Origin: Verrucomicrobiota bacterium
GTDB lineage: Bacteria; Verrucomicrobiota; Verrucomicrobiia; Chthoniobacterales; UBA10450
Assembly (NCBI GenBank): GCA_003218345.1
Contig: QHNF01000200.1
Coordinates: 1 to 8,457, forward strand
DNA length: 8,457 nucleotides
Direction of reading: 5' to 3'
Each line of letters starts with the position of its first letter. Positions within the stretch are counted from its first letter, which is position 1. Below, one piece after another: positions 1 through 6,343 of this stretch. The notes under the pieces were generated by a model. That model was given only the letters and a program-made list of their open reading frames with translations. It was not told the DNA's origin and ran no database searches. A program made the translations under genes and the position numbers.

Positions 1-112
1 GCCTGAATCGCCAATTGAACCTAATCGAATGAAGCGCACGTGTGGGATAGCAATCCCGCCGGACAGGAGACCCTCAGGGTCACCACCGAAATGATGACGC
101 TTAGGTCTGAAA
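1..112. other. Left-edge stretch with no firm gene
   Basis: No gene can be supported here. On the plus strand a frame is open from base 2 to a TGA at 92-94 (about 30 codons, ending ...RPSGSPPK). It could be the tail of a gene entering from the left, but the length is within chance and the composition gives no family hint. The hairpin just downstream (123-155) would serve such a gene only weakly, because its plus-strand side lacks a long T run. Confidence 0.2.
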
Positions 113-155
113 TAAAAGCAAAAAAGAGTGGCCGTTCGATGAACGGCCACTCTTT
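113..155 (-). terminator. Rho-independent terminator of the VPDSG-CTERM gene
   Basis: A perfect 15-bp stem (123-137 with 141-155) closes on a 3-nt loop (138-140). Read on the minus strand it is followed by a T-rich tract, TTTTTTGCTTTTATTT. It begins 22 nt after the stop codon of the minus-strand gene at 177-800, so it is the natural end of that transcript. On the plus strand only a short T run follows the hairpin, so termination there would be weak. Confidence 0.9.
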
Positions 156-176
156 GTTCGAAAACTTTGAGGGCGG

Positions 177-800
177 TTAGCCTATCAAGAAGCGCCGCGC
201 CATACCAAGCGCGCCGAGGGCCGCCCCGAGTAGCATTACTGTGGTGCCACCGTCTGGAACACCCGGAGGAGGCGCACCTGGGCCAAAGAGTGTCCAGCCG
301 GAAAGGCCGTAATGTTGCCCAGCCAGTCCAAAAGCAGGAATCGTTATGGTCCCAGATATACCGCCGACGTACCACACTTCAGAACCTGCATTAGGGCCGT
401 CATACTTCGCAAAGAGGTATGAATACAAGGTGCCGTTGCCAAGATCTATAGTTGTACCGGTGCCGTTTACACCAAACACGGCATTAGGATAGTTAGGAAA
501 GCCTGGTCCAGGATTGTTTAATGAGCGATGAAAGGTCTGGCCCAACGCCACGTCACTGGTGCCAGGGACCATGTCAATCAAATGATTGACATAGGCTGTT
601 CGCTGAGCGTCACCGGATGGGATACCAGATATGACTTGGCCCAAGTCGCTTCCGTCACCAAAGGTCAGGTTTGTAGCAGGAGTATTGATTCCCGCAGCGA
701 CCCTGTTGGCGCTGGCATTATGGCTGAATGCAAACATTGCAGCGCAAACGGCCGCGGAAAGCAGTGCGAGTTTGTTTATGCGAGAGAAGTTTAGTTTCAT
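177..800 (-). CDS. VPDSG-CTERM (PEP-CTERM type) exported protein
   Basis: A 207-residue protein predicted to be exported and then processed at its C-terminus by an exosortase. Residues 1-31 form a signal peptide: a basic start (MKLNFSRINK), a hydrophobic core (LALLSAAVCAAMFAF) and a likely cleavage site after NASA. The body is rich in Gly, Thr, Asn and Pro and shows no enzyme motif I recognise. Residues 181-207 are a classic sorting tail: VPDGG, a hydrophobic helix (TVMLLGAALGALG), then a basic MARRF end. VPDSG-type tails are typical of Verrucomicrobiota. The ATG at 800 is chosen because it begins the signal peptide; an upstream in-frame ATG at 875 would bury it. AGGGG lies 4 nt before the ATG. 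The gene stands alone, with a terminator behind it and a sigma-54-like element plus repeats in front. The specific role is unknown; surface or matrix association is inferred from the tail. Confidence 0.85.
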   Translation of the reverse strand: MKLNFSRINKLALLSAAVCAAMFAFSHNASANRVAAGINTPATNLTFGDGSDLGQVISGIPSGDAQRTAYVNHLIDMVPGTSDVALGQTFHRSLNNPGPGFPNYPNAVFGVNGTGTTIDLGNGTLYSYLFAKYDGPNAGSEVWYVGGISGTITIPAFGLAGQHYGLSGWTLFGPGAPPPGVPDGGTTVMLLGAALGALGMARRFLIG

Positions 801-814
801 ATGACCCCTATAGA

Positions 815-831
815 AGCAAGCACTGCGCCAA
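815..831 (-). promoter_or_regulatory. Probable sigma-54 (-24/-12) promoter
   Basis: The minus strand reads TTGGCGCAGTGCTTGCT, close to the RpoN consensus YTGGCACGnnnnTTGCW with two mismatches. The invariant GG (829-828) and GC (817-816) have the canonical spacing. RpoN together with the PrsK/PrsR two-component pair is associated with PEP-CTERM gene expression in other bacteria. One problem is that the predicted transcript start falls only a few bases before the ATG at 800, giving almost no leader. Either the mRNA is near-leaderless or the match is fortuitous. Confidence 0.5.
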
Positions 832-908
832 AGCACAGGTTTTTTGGATACGGTTGGTAAGTAACCACCTGCCAATCAGTTAATGGATATGACATTTTCC
901 ACAGATTC

Positions 909-945
909 GGCTGTCGCTGCAGCGGAATCGTAAGATATCCCGACA
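909..945 (-). repeat. Upstream repeat copy A (possible activator site)
   Basis: On the minus strand this reads TGTCGGGATATCTTACGATT followed by CCGC and then, after a short gap, ACAGCC. The same pattern recurs in copies B and C at about 80-bp spacing, and its core recurs in copy D. It lies about 90-130 bp upstream of the putative -24 element, a usual place for sigma-54 activator binding. The TG...CA style end also resembles a transposon terminus, so an insertion-sequence relic is the alternative. Confidence 0.5.
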
Positions 946-987
946 CAACGGAGCTTTGACCCCTGGCAACAGTCCAGCAGACCAATT

Positions 988-1022
988 GGGCTGTTATTGG
1001 AGCGAATCCTAACGTGTTCAAG
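988..1022 (-). repeat. Upstream repeat copy B (degenerate)
   Basis: This is the most diverged copy. On the minus strand it reads GAACACGTTAGGATTCGCTC, then CAATAACAGCC. It keeps the TTA-GATTC core and the ACAGCC flank of copies A and C, but the TGTCGG end is replaced. It starts 80 bp from copy A and 81 bp from copy C, measured at the shared GGCTGT. Confidence 0.4.
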
Positions 1023-1068
1023 AATAAGGGATTCGGATCCTTAGCTGCCAGGTTCAGAAAACGAATAA

Positions 1069-1106
1069 GGGCTGTTACGGAGCGGAATCATAAGATATTC
1101 CGACGG
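1069..1106 (-). repeat. Upstream repeat copy C
   Basis: On the minus strand this reads CCGTCGGAATATCTTATGAT, then TCCGCTCCGTAACAGCCC, close to copy A over its whole length. It forms a tandem pair with copy D, the two GTCGGAAT cores starting 19 bp apart. A GAATAAGGG direct repeat (1022-1030 and 1063-1071) lies between copies B and C and overlaps the edge of C. Confidence 0.5.
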
Positions 1107-1125
1107 TCGTAAGAAATTCCGACGG
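1105..1125 (-). repeat. Upstream repeat copy D (core only)
   Basis: On the minus strand the core is GTCGGAATTTCTTACGAC. It repeats the first part of copies A and C and lacks their ACAGCC flank. Its 19-bp offset from copy C is just under two helical turns, consistent with side-by-side binding of a dimeric regulator. That reading is an inference. Confidence 0.45.
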
Positions 1126-1409
1126 TTCGGTTTCAGCGGGAACTCCGGGGTGATGCAGTAAACCTCACCCGCAGTTGAACTCGCCCACTGGCTCATGCAT
1201 CTCGATCAGGTGCTTGGTGTCAGCGCATCAGCATCGATCGAACGGTGCACCCTAAATCAAATCAAAACCGCGCAGATTCTTATATGGGCGAGTTTCGTAA
1301 ACGTGCATCACTCGAACTGTAGGAACGTCGCTTGTCCACTGAGCGGACGAACTCGTGTTCAAAACCTGTTCGGAACCTACGCGAGGTTTATTTTGGCTGT
1401 GAAAATCAG
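1126..1409. other. Gene-free stretch with a possible worn repeat
   Basis: No credible coding region is seen on either strand; the frames present run into or across the tRNA and lack ribosome sites. At 1316-1356 the plus strand carries CTGTAGGAACGTCGCTTGTC, then a short GTCC/GGAC dyad. This resembles the TGTAG-plus-hairpin layout of the palindromic elements in and near metH. An AAACCT/AGGTTT inverted pair (1362-1388) follows without a clear T run, so I do not call it a terminator. Confidence 0.4.
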
Positions 1410-1481
1410 CAGCGCGTACGGGAGTCGAACCCGTGCACCAGCCTTGAGAGGGCTGTGTCCTAACCACTAGACGAACGCGCC
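1410..1481 (-). tRNA. tRNA-Glu (anticodon CUC)
   Basis: All four arms fold. The acceptor GGCGCGT pairs with ACGCGCT, with a G1-U72 wobble. The D stem is GTCT/GGAC. The anticodon stem CAGCC/GGCTG encloses loop CTCTCAA, giving anticodon CUC for GAG codons. The T stem is ACGGG/CCCGT with loop TTCGACT. The discriminator is G and CCA is not encoded. The first 15 bases double as the last codons (GAFV-stop) of the upstream protein gene on the same strand, so the tRNA probably has to be cut out of a shared transcript or started from within that gene. Confidence 0.93.
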
Positions 1482-2096
1482 GTAAACACGATGCGTGTAG
1501 GAATACTCCATCGAGTGAGGCGTGGCAAACTGGCCGCCGAACCACGACTTGCGATTTTTCTTCTTGTGTTTATGTGCGGGCTGTTTAGGCGCAGGCGTGC
1601 CCGATGGCGTCGGCGTCGGCGTAGAAGTGTCAGGTGTAGGCCGCACGCGCGGTTGTGCTAACAAGCCCTGGTGAGAAGTCTTCAATGCTTCCAATGCTAA
1701 TTTGATTTCGGCGCTCGTCGCCAGCGCGGACATACGTTCGTAATAGGTGTTATAGTAATCGCGAAGTCGATTCCGCTTTTCCAGATCTGTGCGGGCGGCC
1801 TGAGCAAATGCCTTTGCCGCCTGCACCGCCGGGTCGTTTACTGTCCGGTTTTTCAATTGTCGCCATTCGGTGTGCAGCCGAAGTTCGTCAGCTTCTTTGC
1901 CCAGCGATTTCGGCTTTTTAAAAGTCTCATCAAGCTGCGATAACTCCGGCAGCGCGGGCCCGTTGGGTGGCGGAGAGGGGGTTGCTGGAACTTCCGGCTG
2001 GTAAAGATCCACAGACGGCGGCGCGGCCTCCTGTCCGTGCAGCGTCAGCGCCGCCCCGATCAGCATCGCTGAGATGATCAACCCGTATATTTTCAT
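1467..2096 (-). CDS. Secreted Pro-rich protein of unknown function
   Basis: A 209-residue protein I do not recognise. Residues 1-21 look like a signal peptide (MKIYGLIISAMLIGAALTLHG). Residues 25-50 are Pro-rich. Residues 55-145 are charged and probably helical, with many Lys, Arg, Glu and Ala (for example KAFAQAARTDLEKRNRLRDY), perhaps a coiled coil. Residues 150-172 are a Pro/Thr linker (TPDTSTPTPTPSGTPAP). A basic patch HKHKKKNRK follows near residue 175, then an aromatic end. The ATG at 2096 is preceded directly by AGGGA with no spacer, which is unusual; an ATG ten codons later is the other option but would shorten the signal peptide. The gene lies between tRNA-Pro and tRNA-Glu on the same strand, and its TAG stop is inside tRNA-Glu. 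Export and an envelope location are inferred; no enzymatic role is visible. Confidence 0.75.
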   Translation of the reverse strand: MKIYGLIISAMLIGAALTLHGQEAAPPSVDLYQPEVPATPSPPPNGPALPELSQLDETFKKPKSLGKEADELRLHTEWRQLKNRTVNDPAVQAAKAFAQAARTDLEKRNRLRDYYNTYYERMSALATSAEIKLALEALKTSHQGLLAQPRVRPTPDTSTPTPTPSGTPAPKQPAHKHKKKNRKSWFGGQFATPHSMEYSYTHRVYGAFV

Positions 2097-2185
2097 TCCC
2101 TACAGCAGGCTGTGTAGCGCCTTCCTGCCTTTTGACTCTGCAAAAACGTAATAATAAAACATTCCCCAACAATCAGTGATTTCAT

Positions 2186-2260
<75 letters not shown>

Positions 2261-2283
2261 AAGCGAGCGGGAATCATTATCAC

Positions 2284-2321
2284 GATTCGGCGTCTTGCGC
2301 ATCCGCCAGTTTAACCGAATC
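2284..2321 (-). other. Weak inverted repeat after metH
   Basis: A 7-bp inverted repeat (GATTCGG at 2284-2290, CCGAATC at 2315-2321) separated by 24 nt spans the gap between the metH stop and tRNA-Pro. It has no T run on the minus strand, so it is a poor intrinsic terminator. It may mark processing between metH and the tRNA, or be chance. Confidence 0.2.
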
Positions 2322-2324
2322 AGC

Positions 2325-3881
2325 TCACGAATCCAAATTCGGCGCGAGTCGCTTTTCCACTGCAGGAACCGATTCGCCACGTCGGGTCGCGTAATCCACC
2401 ACTTGGTCATGCCCGATCTGGCCGACTCCGAAATATTTTGCGTTCGGATGCGAAAAATAAAGCCCGCTCACGCTCGCGCCAGGGTGCATCGCAAATGATT
2501 CCGTTAGTTCGATGCCGGCATTGTTTTCCGCATCCAGCAAATCGAACAGCGTCTGCTTCTCCGCATGATCGGGACAAGCGGGATACCCTGCAGCCGGTCG
2601 GATGCCGCGATATTTTTCGCGGATAAGCTCGGCATGCGACAATTGTTCGTTCCGCCCGAATCCCCACGCGATCCGTGTCTGTTTGTGTAAATATTCGGCG
2701 AAGGCTTCAGCTAATCGATCCGCCAGCGCCTTGGCAATAATCGCGCTGTAATCATCGTGCTGGCGCTTGAATTCTTCTGCAAGTTCATCCGCGCCATGAA
2801 TCCCCACGGCAAATCCGCCAAGGTAGTCAGCACGTTGAGCGTCACGAATCGAGAGTTGAGAGTTCCTTGGCGCAACAAAGTCGGCGAGACAATGGTTCGC
2901 CTGGCCGGCGGGTTTCTGCATTTGCTGCCGCAAGAAATAAAATGTGGCGAGCTTTTCAGAGCGCGCTTCGTCAGAGTAAAGATCGACATCGTCGCCATCC
3001 GAGTTTGCTGGCCAAAAAGCATGAACGGCGCGCGCGGTGAACAAATTCTTGGCGACGATCTGATCAAGAAGTTCCTGCGCGTCATTGAATAGTTCGCGTG
3101 CTTGTTTGCCGATCTTTGGGTCCTCAAAAATCGCTGGATAACGGCCGCGCAATTCCCAGGCATGAAAAAACGGCGACCAATCGATGTATGTCACGAGATC
3201 GCTGAGCGCGATAGCTTTTTTCTGGGGAGCCCAGGCTGCCAGCCTGTTCATCTCGGCAGCATGCCGAGATGCTTCTTGCGCGTTCGTCGCGCCCGACGTT
3301 TTCGAGTCATCCGCAGACGTTGCAGGCAAGCTGCCTGCGCTCCCCAGATTGGTCGCATAAACGCGGACTCCCAAAAACTCCGGCTTCGGTAGAATATATT
3401 CACTCCAGTCGATCGGCGTCCGATTCGCGCGCGCTTTTTCCAGAGTCAGCAACGTCTTTCCACGAGTTTTTGCTGAATGTTCCTGGCGCAAGCGTTCGTA
3501 GTCCGAACGTGTTTTTTGATCGAACTCGGATTTGAGTTCCTCATTTAGCAGCGAATTCACCACGCCTACTGCGCGCGACGCGTCCAGCACATGCACGGTG
3601 CTTGCGCGATAATGCGGCGCGATTTTCACCGCAGTATGTGCGCGGCTCGTCGTCGCCCCGCCAATCAGTAATGGCAGCTCAAATCGCTCGCGCTCCATCT
3701 CCTGCGCTACGTGCACCATCTCATCCAGCGATGGTGTGATCAGCCCGCTCAGTCCTATCGCGTTCGCCTTCTTCTCCCGCGCCGTTTCCAAAATTTTCGC
3801 GGCGGGAACCATCACGCCAAGATCGATGTCGTCGTAGTTATTACATTGTAACACAACGCCGACGATGTTCTTTCCGATGTC
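2325..3881 (-). CDS. metH: MetH C-terminal part: B12 and AdoMet-reactivation domains
   Basis: This is the remainder of metH in the shifted frame, meaningful from DIGKNIVG (codon at 3881) to the TGA at 2325-2327. The first ATG within it is at 3854. Numbering from that ATG, residues 1-100 finish the B12-binding Rossmann domain ([31 protein letters not shown]). Residues about 145-165 form the linker, and residues 170-211 are an insertion encoded by a palindromic element. Residues about 215-509 are the AdoMet-binding reactivation domain, with [26 protein letters not shown] (residues 416-430) and the end [10 protein letters not shown]...RLAPNL. E. coli MetH has no counterpart of the 42-residue insertion. 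There is no ribosome site suited to independent translation from 3854, so this is the 3' half of a broken gene rather than a separate subunit. Confidence 0.8.
   Translation of the reverse strand, partial: DIGKNIVGVVLQCNNYDDIDLGVMVPAAKILETAREKKANAIGLSGLITPSLDEMVHVAQEMERERFELPLLIGGATTSRAHTAVKIAPHYRASTVHVLDASRAVGVVNSLLNEELKSEFDQKTRSDYERLRQEHSAKTRGKTLLTLEKARANRTPIDWSEYILPKPEFLGVRVYATNLGSAGSLPATSADDSKTSGATNAQEASRHAAEMNRLAAWAPQKKAIALSDLVTYIDWSPFFHAWELRGRYPAIFEDPKIGKQARELFNDAQELLDQIVAKNLFTARAVHAFWPANSDGDDVDLYSDEARSEKLATFYFLRQQMQKPAGQANHCLADFVAPRNSQLSIRDAQRADYLGGFAVGIHGADELAEEFKRQHDDYSAIIAKALADRLAEAFAEYLHKQTRIAWGFGRNEQLSHAELIREKYRGIRPAAGYPACPDHAEKQTLFDLLDAENNAGIELTESFAMHPGASVSGLYFSHPNAKYFGVGQIGHDQVVDYATRRGESVPAVEKRLAPNLDS
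3222..3347 (-). repeat. 126-bp palindromic element inside metH, read in frame
   Basis: The element is bounded by perfect 9-bp inverted ends (CTGGGGAGC 3222-3230, GCTCCCCAG 3339-3347) and contains three hairpins. These are AGGCTG/CAGCCT (3233-3245), a 10-bp stem CATCTCGGCA/TGCCGAGATG (3249-3271), and GCAGGCA/TGCCTGC (3322-3338). Its length is exactly 42 codons, and its ends coincide with codon borders (Leu...Gln). It encodes [11 protein letters not shown]...LAAWAPQ in the linker between the B12 and AdoMet domains. A stretch of this size is absent from E. coli MetH. The layout recalls Rickettsia palindromic elements and REP-type mobile repeats. Confidence 0.8.
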
Positions 3882-6255
3882 GTGTCGCCATTACGATGCG
3901 GCCCTGCGGCTTCGCACCCGCAGATTTCTCCGCTTCCATAAACGGCATGAGATAGGCGACGGCTTTTTTCATCACGCGCGCGCTCTTTACCACCTGCGGC
4001 AGAAACATCCTGCCTGAGCCGAATAAGTCACCAACGACGCTCATTCCTGCCATAAGCGGACCTTCGATCACGTCGAGTGGCCGTTTGCATTTTTGACGCG
4101 CTTCTTCCGTATCTGTGTCGATGTGATCGGTGATGCCTTTGACCAACGCGTGCTTGAGACGCTCTTCGACAGGCTCTGCTCGCCACGCTTCATCGGCAAC
4201 CGGCGTTTTGTCTTTCGCTTTTACTCTTTCCGCGAAATCGACCAATCGTTCGGTTGCATCCTCTCTCCGGTTCAACAGCACGTCTTCAACCCGCTCCCGC
4301 AGTTCGGGCTGGATTTCTTCGTACACTGCGAGTTGCCCCGCGTTGACGATTCCCATGTCGAGACCGGCGCGGATGGCGTGAAAAAGAAACGCGGCGTGCA
4401 TCGCCTCGCGAACCGTGTTGTTGCCACGAAACGAAAATGAAATATTGCTTACGCCCCCACTGACGCGTGCACCCGTGAGATTGTTTTTGATCCATCGCAC
4501 TGCCTCGATGAAATCGACCGCGTAGTTGCGATGTTCTTCGAGACCTGTCGCGACGGTCAGAATATTTGGATCAAAGATGATGTCGTTCGCCTGGAAATTG
4601 GCCTGTTTTATCAGGAGATCGTACGCGCGCGCGCAAATATCGATTTTGCGCTGGAAGTTATCGGCCTGACCTTGCTCATCAAACGCCATCACGATGACGG
4701 CAGCGCCATATCGCCTGATCAAGCGCGCTTGGCGGAGAAATTCCTCTTCACCGTTTTTCAGGCTGATGGAATTCACTACCGCTTTCCCCTGCACGCATTT
4801 GAGTCCCGCTTCAATGACGCTCCACTTCGAGCTGTCGATCACAATTGGAATGCGCGCGATCTCCGGTTCGCTGCCGATCAGGTTGAGAAAGCGCGTCATG
4901 GCCGCCTCCGAATCGATCATTCCTTCGTCCATGTTGACGTCGAGAAGGTTCGCTCCGCCTTGCACTTGTTGACGCGCCACGGCGAGCGCGCTGTCGAAAT
5001 CGTCTGCCAGAATCAGTTTCGAAAATTTGGGCGATCCTGTGATGTTGGTGCGCTCGCCGATGACAGCGAATCCGAATTCGGGCGTGATGTTGAGCGGCTC
5101 AAGGCCCGACAATTGTAGGATGTTTCTGTGAAACGCTGTTTTGCTTGGATCGGCGTCTGGCACAGACGCCCTACAATTAATTTGTCGCGGTGCCAAGTCG
5201 CGTACCGCCGCTGCGAGTCTCCGAATGTGTTCGGGTGTCGTACCGCAACAGCCGCCCACAAGATTGAGCCATCCGTTTTGCGCCCATTTCGCAAGCTTGG
5301 GCTCAAATGTCTCTGGAGTTTCAGGGAATCCCGTCGGAGAAAGCGGATCAGGCAATCCTGCGTTCGGATAAGCGCCCACGTAAAACGGCGCGACCCGCGC
5401 GAAATCTTCGATGAACGGCTCCATTTCGTCCGGACCCAGCGCGCAATTCAAACCGGCGACGAGCGGTTTTGCGTGCCCGATCGACATCAGAAACGCTTCT
5501 ACGGTTTGGCCGCTCAGCGTTCGTCCGGAGCGGTCTGTCACTGTTCCGGAAATCATCAGCGGGATTTTCCTTCCGGTTTCTTCAAAGACTTCCGCGATGG
5601 CAAAGAGGGCCGCTTTAGCGTTGAGCGTGTCGAAGATCGTTTCGATCAGGAGAAGATCGACACCTCCTTCGATCAAAGCATTTGCCTGATCGAAATAAGT
5701 TTGCTTGAGCTGATCGAACGTGACCGCGCGAAAAGCCGGATTATTGACATCGGGTGACATGGACGCGGTTACGGGAAGGGGACCCATCGATCCAGCAACG
5801 AACCGGCGAGTTCCTGTTTGATTGCCAATGCGCTGCGCAGTACCGCGGGCAATTCCAGCGGCGGCCAGATTCATCTCGCGCACGAGTGCGCGAAGACCGG
5901 GATCGTCGACTACCCGCTGAAAAAACTCTTGATCCTTGCGGCCACTTTGCGGTTCGCCGGCAAAAAGGAAATCGTGCAGTCCGACGGTGGTAGCGCTGAA
6001 GGTATTGGTCTCGATGATATCCGCGCCGGCCTCCAGATATTGGGTGTGAATCTCCTCGATGACCTCCGGCTTTGTAAGAAGGAGCAGTTCGAGACTGCCT
6101 TTGAGATCTTTGCCCTTCCAGTCGCGAAACCGTTTTCCTCGATAATCCGCCTCTGAAAGTTTGTACTGCTGGATCATGGTGCCCACGGCGCCATCGAGAA
6201 CGACGATGCGTTCGCGCAGGAGCGCTTCCAATGGATGGAGACCGTTTGCTGCCAT
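3841..6255 (-). CDS. metH: MetH N-terminal part: Hcy, folate and B12-cap domains
   Basis: An 804-residue reading frame. Residues 1-355 form the homocysteine methyltransferase barrel, with the start [15 protein letters not shown] and the zinc ligands Cys271 (GLNCALG), Cys336 and Cys337 ([10 protein letters not shown]). Residues about 395-655 are the folate barrel, starting [11 protein letters not shown] and including [12 protein letters not shown] and IDSSKW. Residues about 670-780 are the helical B12 cap ([19 protein letters not shown]). The last 13 residues after MAT791 are out-of-frame translation ending at a TAA (3841-3843). The ATG at 6255 has GGGA five bases upstream and matches the usual MetH start. 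Residues 360-382, between the zinc and folate barrels, come from a palindromic DNA element. As read, this product would lack the B12 domain; it might keep partial barrel activities, but that is speculation. Confidence 0.85.
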   Translation of the reverse strand: MAANGLHPLEALLRERIVVLDGAVGTMIQQYKLSEADYRGKRFRDWKGKDLKGSLELLLLTKPEVIEEIHTQYLEAGADIIETNTFSATTVGLHDFLFAGEPQSGRKDQEFFQRVVDDPGLRALVREMNLAAAGIARGTAQRIGNQTGTRRFVAGSMGPLPVTASMSPDVNNPAFRAVTFDQLKQTYFDQANALIEGGVDLLLIETIFDTLNAKAALFAIAEVFEETGRKIPLMISGTVTDRSGRTLSGQTVEAFLMSIGHAKPLVAGLNCALGPDEMEPFIEDFARVAPFYVGAYPNAGLPDPLSPTGFPETPETFEPKLAKWAQNGWLNLVGGCCGTTPEHIRRLAAAVRDLAPRQINCRASVPDADPSKTAFHRNILQLSGLEPLNITPEFGFAVIGERTNITGSPKFSKLILADDFDSALAVARQQVQGGANLLDVNMDEGMIDSEAAMTRFLNLIGSEPEIARIPIVIDSSKWSVIEAGLKCVQGKAVVNSISLKNGEEEFLRQARLIRRYGAAVIVMAFDEQGQADNFQRKIDICARAYDLLIKQANFQANDIIFDPNILTVATGLEEHRNYAVDFIEAVRWIKNNLTGARVSGGVSNISFSFRGNNTVREAMHAAFLFHAIRAGLDMGIVNAGQLAVYEEIQPELRERVEDVLLNRREDATERLVDFAERVKAKDKTPVADEAWRAEPVEERLKHALVKGITDHIDTDTEEARQKCKRPLDVIEGPLMAGMSVVGDLFGSGRMFLPQVVKSARVMKKAVAYLMPFMEAEKSAGAKPQGRIVMATRHRKEHRRRCVTM
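5111..5178 (-). repeat. 68-bp palindromic element inside metH, read in frame
   Basis: Perfect 9-bp inverted ends (AATTGTAGG 5111-5119, CCTACAATT 5170-5178) enclose two hairpins: GTTTC/GAAAC (5122-5134) and an 8-bp stem GGCGTCTG/CAGACGCC with loop GCA (5152-5170). It encodes about 22 residues ([13 protein letters not shown]...NILQ) in the linker between the homocysteine and folate barrels. E. coli MetH has about 14 fewer residues at this point. Its sequence differs from the 3222-3347 element, but the build is similar. Confidence 0.7.
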
Positions 6256-6293
6256 GATAATCCCGGAACTAAATGGTGTTTCCCTGGTGAATC

Positions 6294-6343
6294 AAGAAAC
6301 AAATTGACGCATCATGATACGTAGATGCGTCACGATTTCTTAA
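6294..6343 (-). promoter_or_regulatory. Candidate metH promoter with overlapping dyad
   Basis: A 9-bp inverted repeat TGACGCATC/GATGCGTCA (6305-6313, 6324-6332) with a 10-nt centre is flanked by a second pair, AAGAAA/TTTCTT (6294-6299, 6336-6341). On the minus strand TTAAGA (6343-6338), an 18-nt spacer and TATCAT (6319-6314) could be -35 and -10 boxes, placing the -10 inside the dyad. That would suit an operator for a repressor or activator, with a leader of about 50 nt. An RNA hairpin is the alternative. I see no match to known SAM, SAH or cobalamin riboswitches. Confidence 0.35.

Larger units (their letters stand above)
2325..6255 (-). pseudogene. metH: Cobalamin-dependent methionine synthase, frameshifted
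   Basis: This is the whole metH locus, which would transfer a methyl group from 5-methyltetrahydrofolate to homocysteine via methylcobalamin. All modules are present in the usual order: homocysteine/zinc, folate, B12 cap, B12, and AdoMet reactivation. The frame breaks at about 3879-3885. After GRIVMAT the family motif should read roughly VKGDVHDIGKN, but only the bases for HDIGKN follow, in another frame. Four bases stand where 21 are expected between the Ala codon and DIG, a 17-nt loss. The Asp and preceding residues of the cobalamin D-x-H-x-x-G motif are gone, so even a ribosomal frameshift would leave a defective site. The rest is well conserved, so the lesion is either very recent or an assembly error. 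Confidence 0.8.

Noticed and set aside
88..113. Box C/D-like motifs (ATGATGA ... CTGA)
   Set aside because: These are archaeal/eukaryotic RNA features; in a bacterial window the match is short and expected by chance.
909..1125. Insertion-sequence remnant (TG...CA ends with internal repeats, as in the IS21 family)
   Set aside because: No transposase fragment, no paired opposite end, and the repeats all point the same way in front of a gene with a sigma-54 element. A regulatory reading fits better, though a relic cannot be excluded.
1362..1388. Terminator after tRNA-Glu (AAACCT/AGGTTT pair)
   Set aside because: Long loop, only 6 bp and no T run on the minus strand.
1195..1470. Plus-strand open frame of 91 codons
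   Set aside because: It overlaps tRNA-Glu on the opposite strand, has no ribosome site and no recognisable protein pattern.
1252..1545. Minus-strand open frame of 97 codons across tRNA-Glu
   Set aside because: It reads through the entire tRNA and lies in another frame of the secreted-protein gene; an artefact.
3841..3891. Programmed ribosomal frameshifting in metH
   Set aside because: No slippery run is present, and a shifted product would still lack the residues of the cobalamin motif.
4531..5118. Long plus-strand open frame of 195 codons opposite metH
   Set aside because: It is antisense to strongly conserved MetH sequence and shows no protein family pattern; long antisense frames are common in such coding DNA.
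2325..6255. A genuinely two-subunit (split) MetH
   Set aside because: The break is within the B12 motif rather than at a domain border, bases are missing, and the second half has no proper start or ribosome site.
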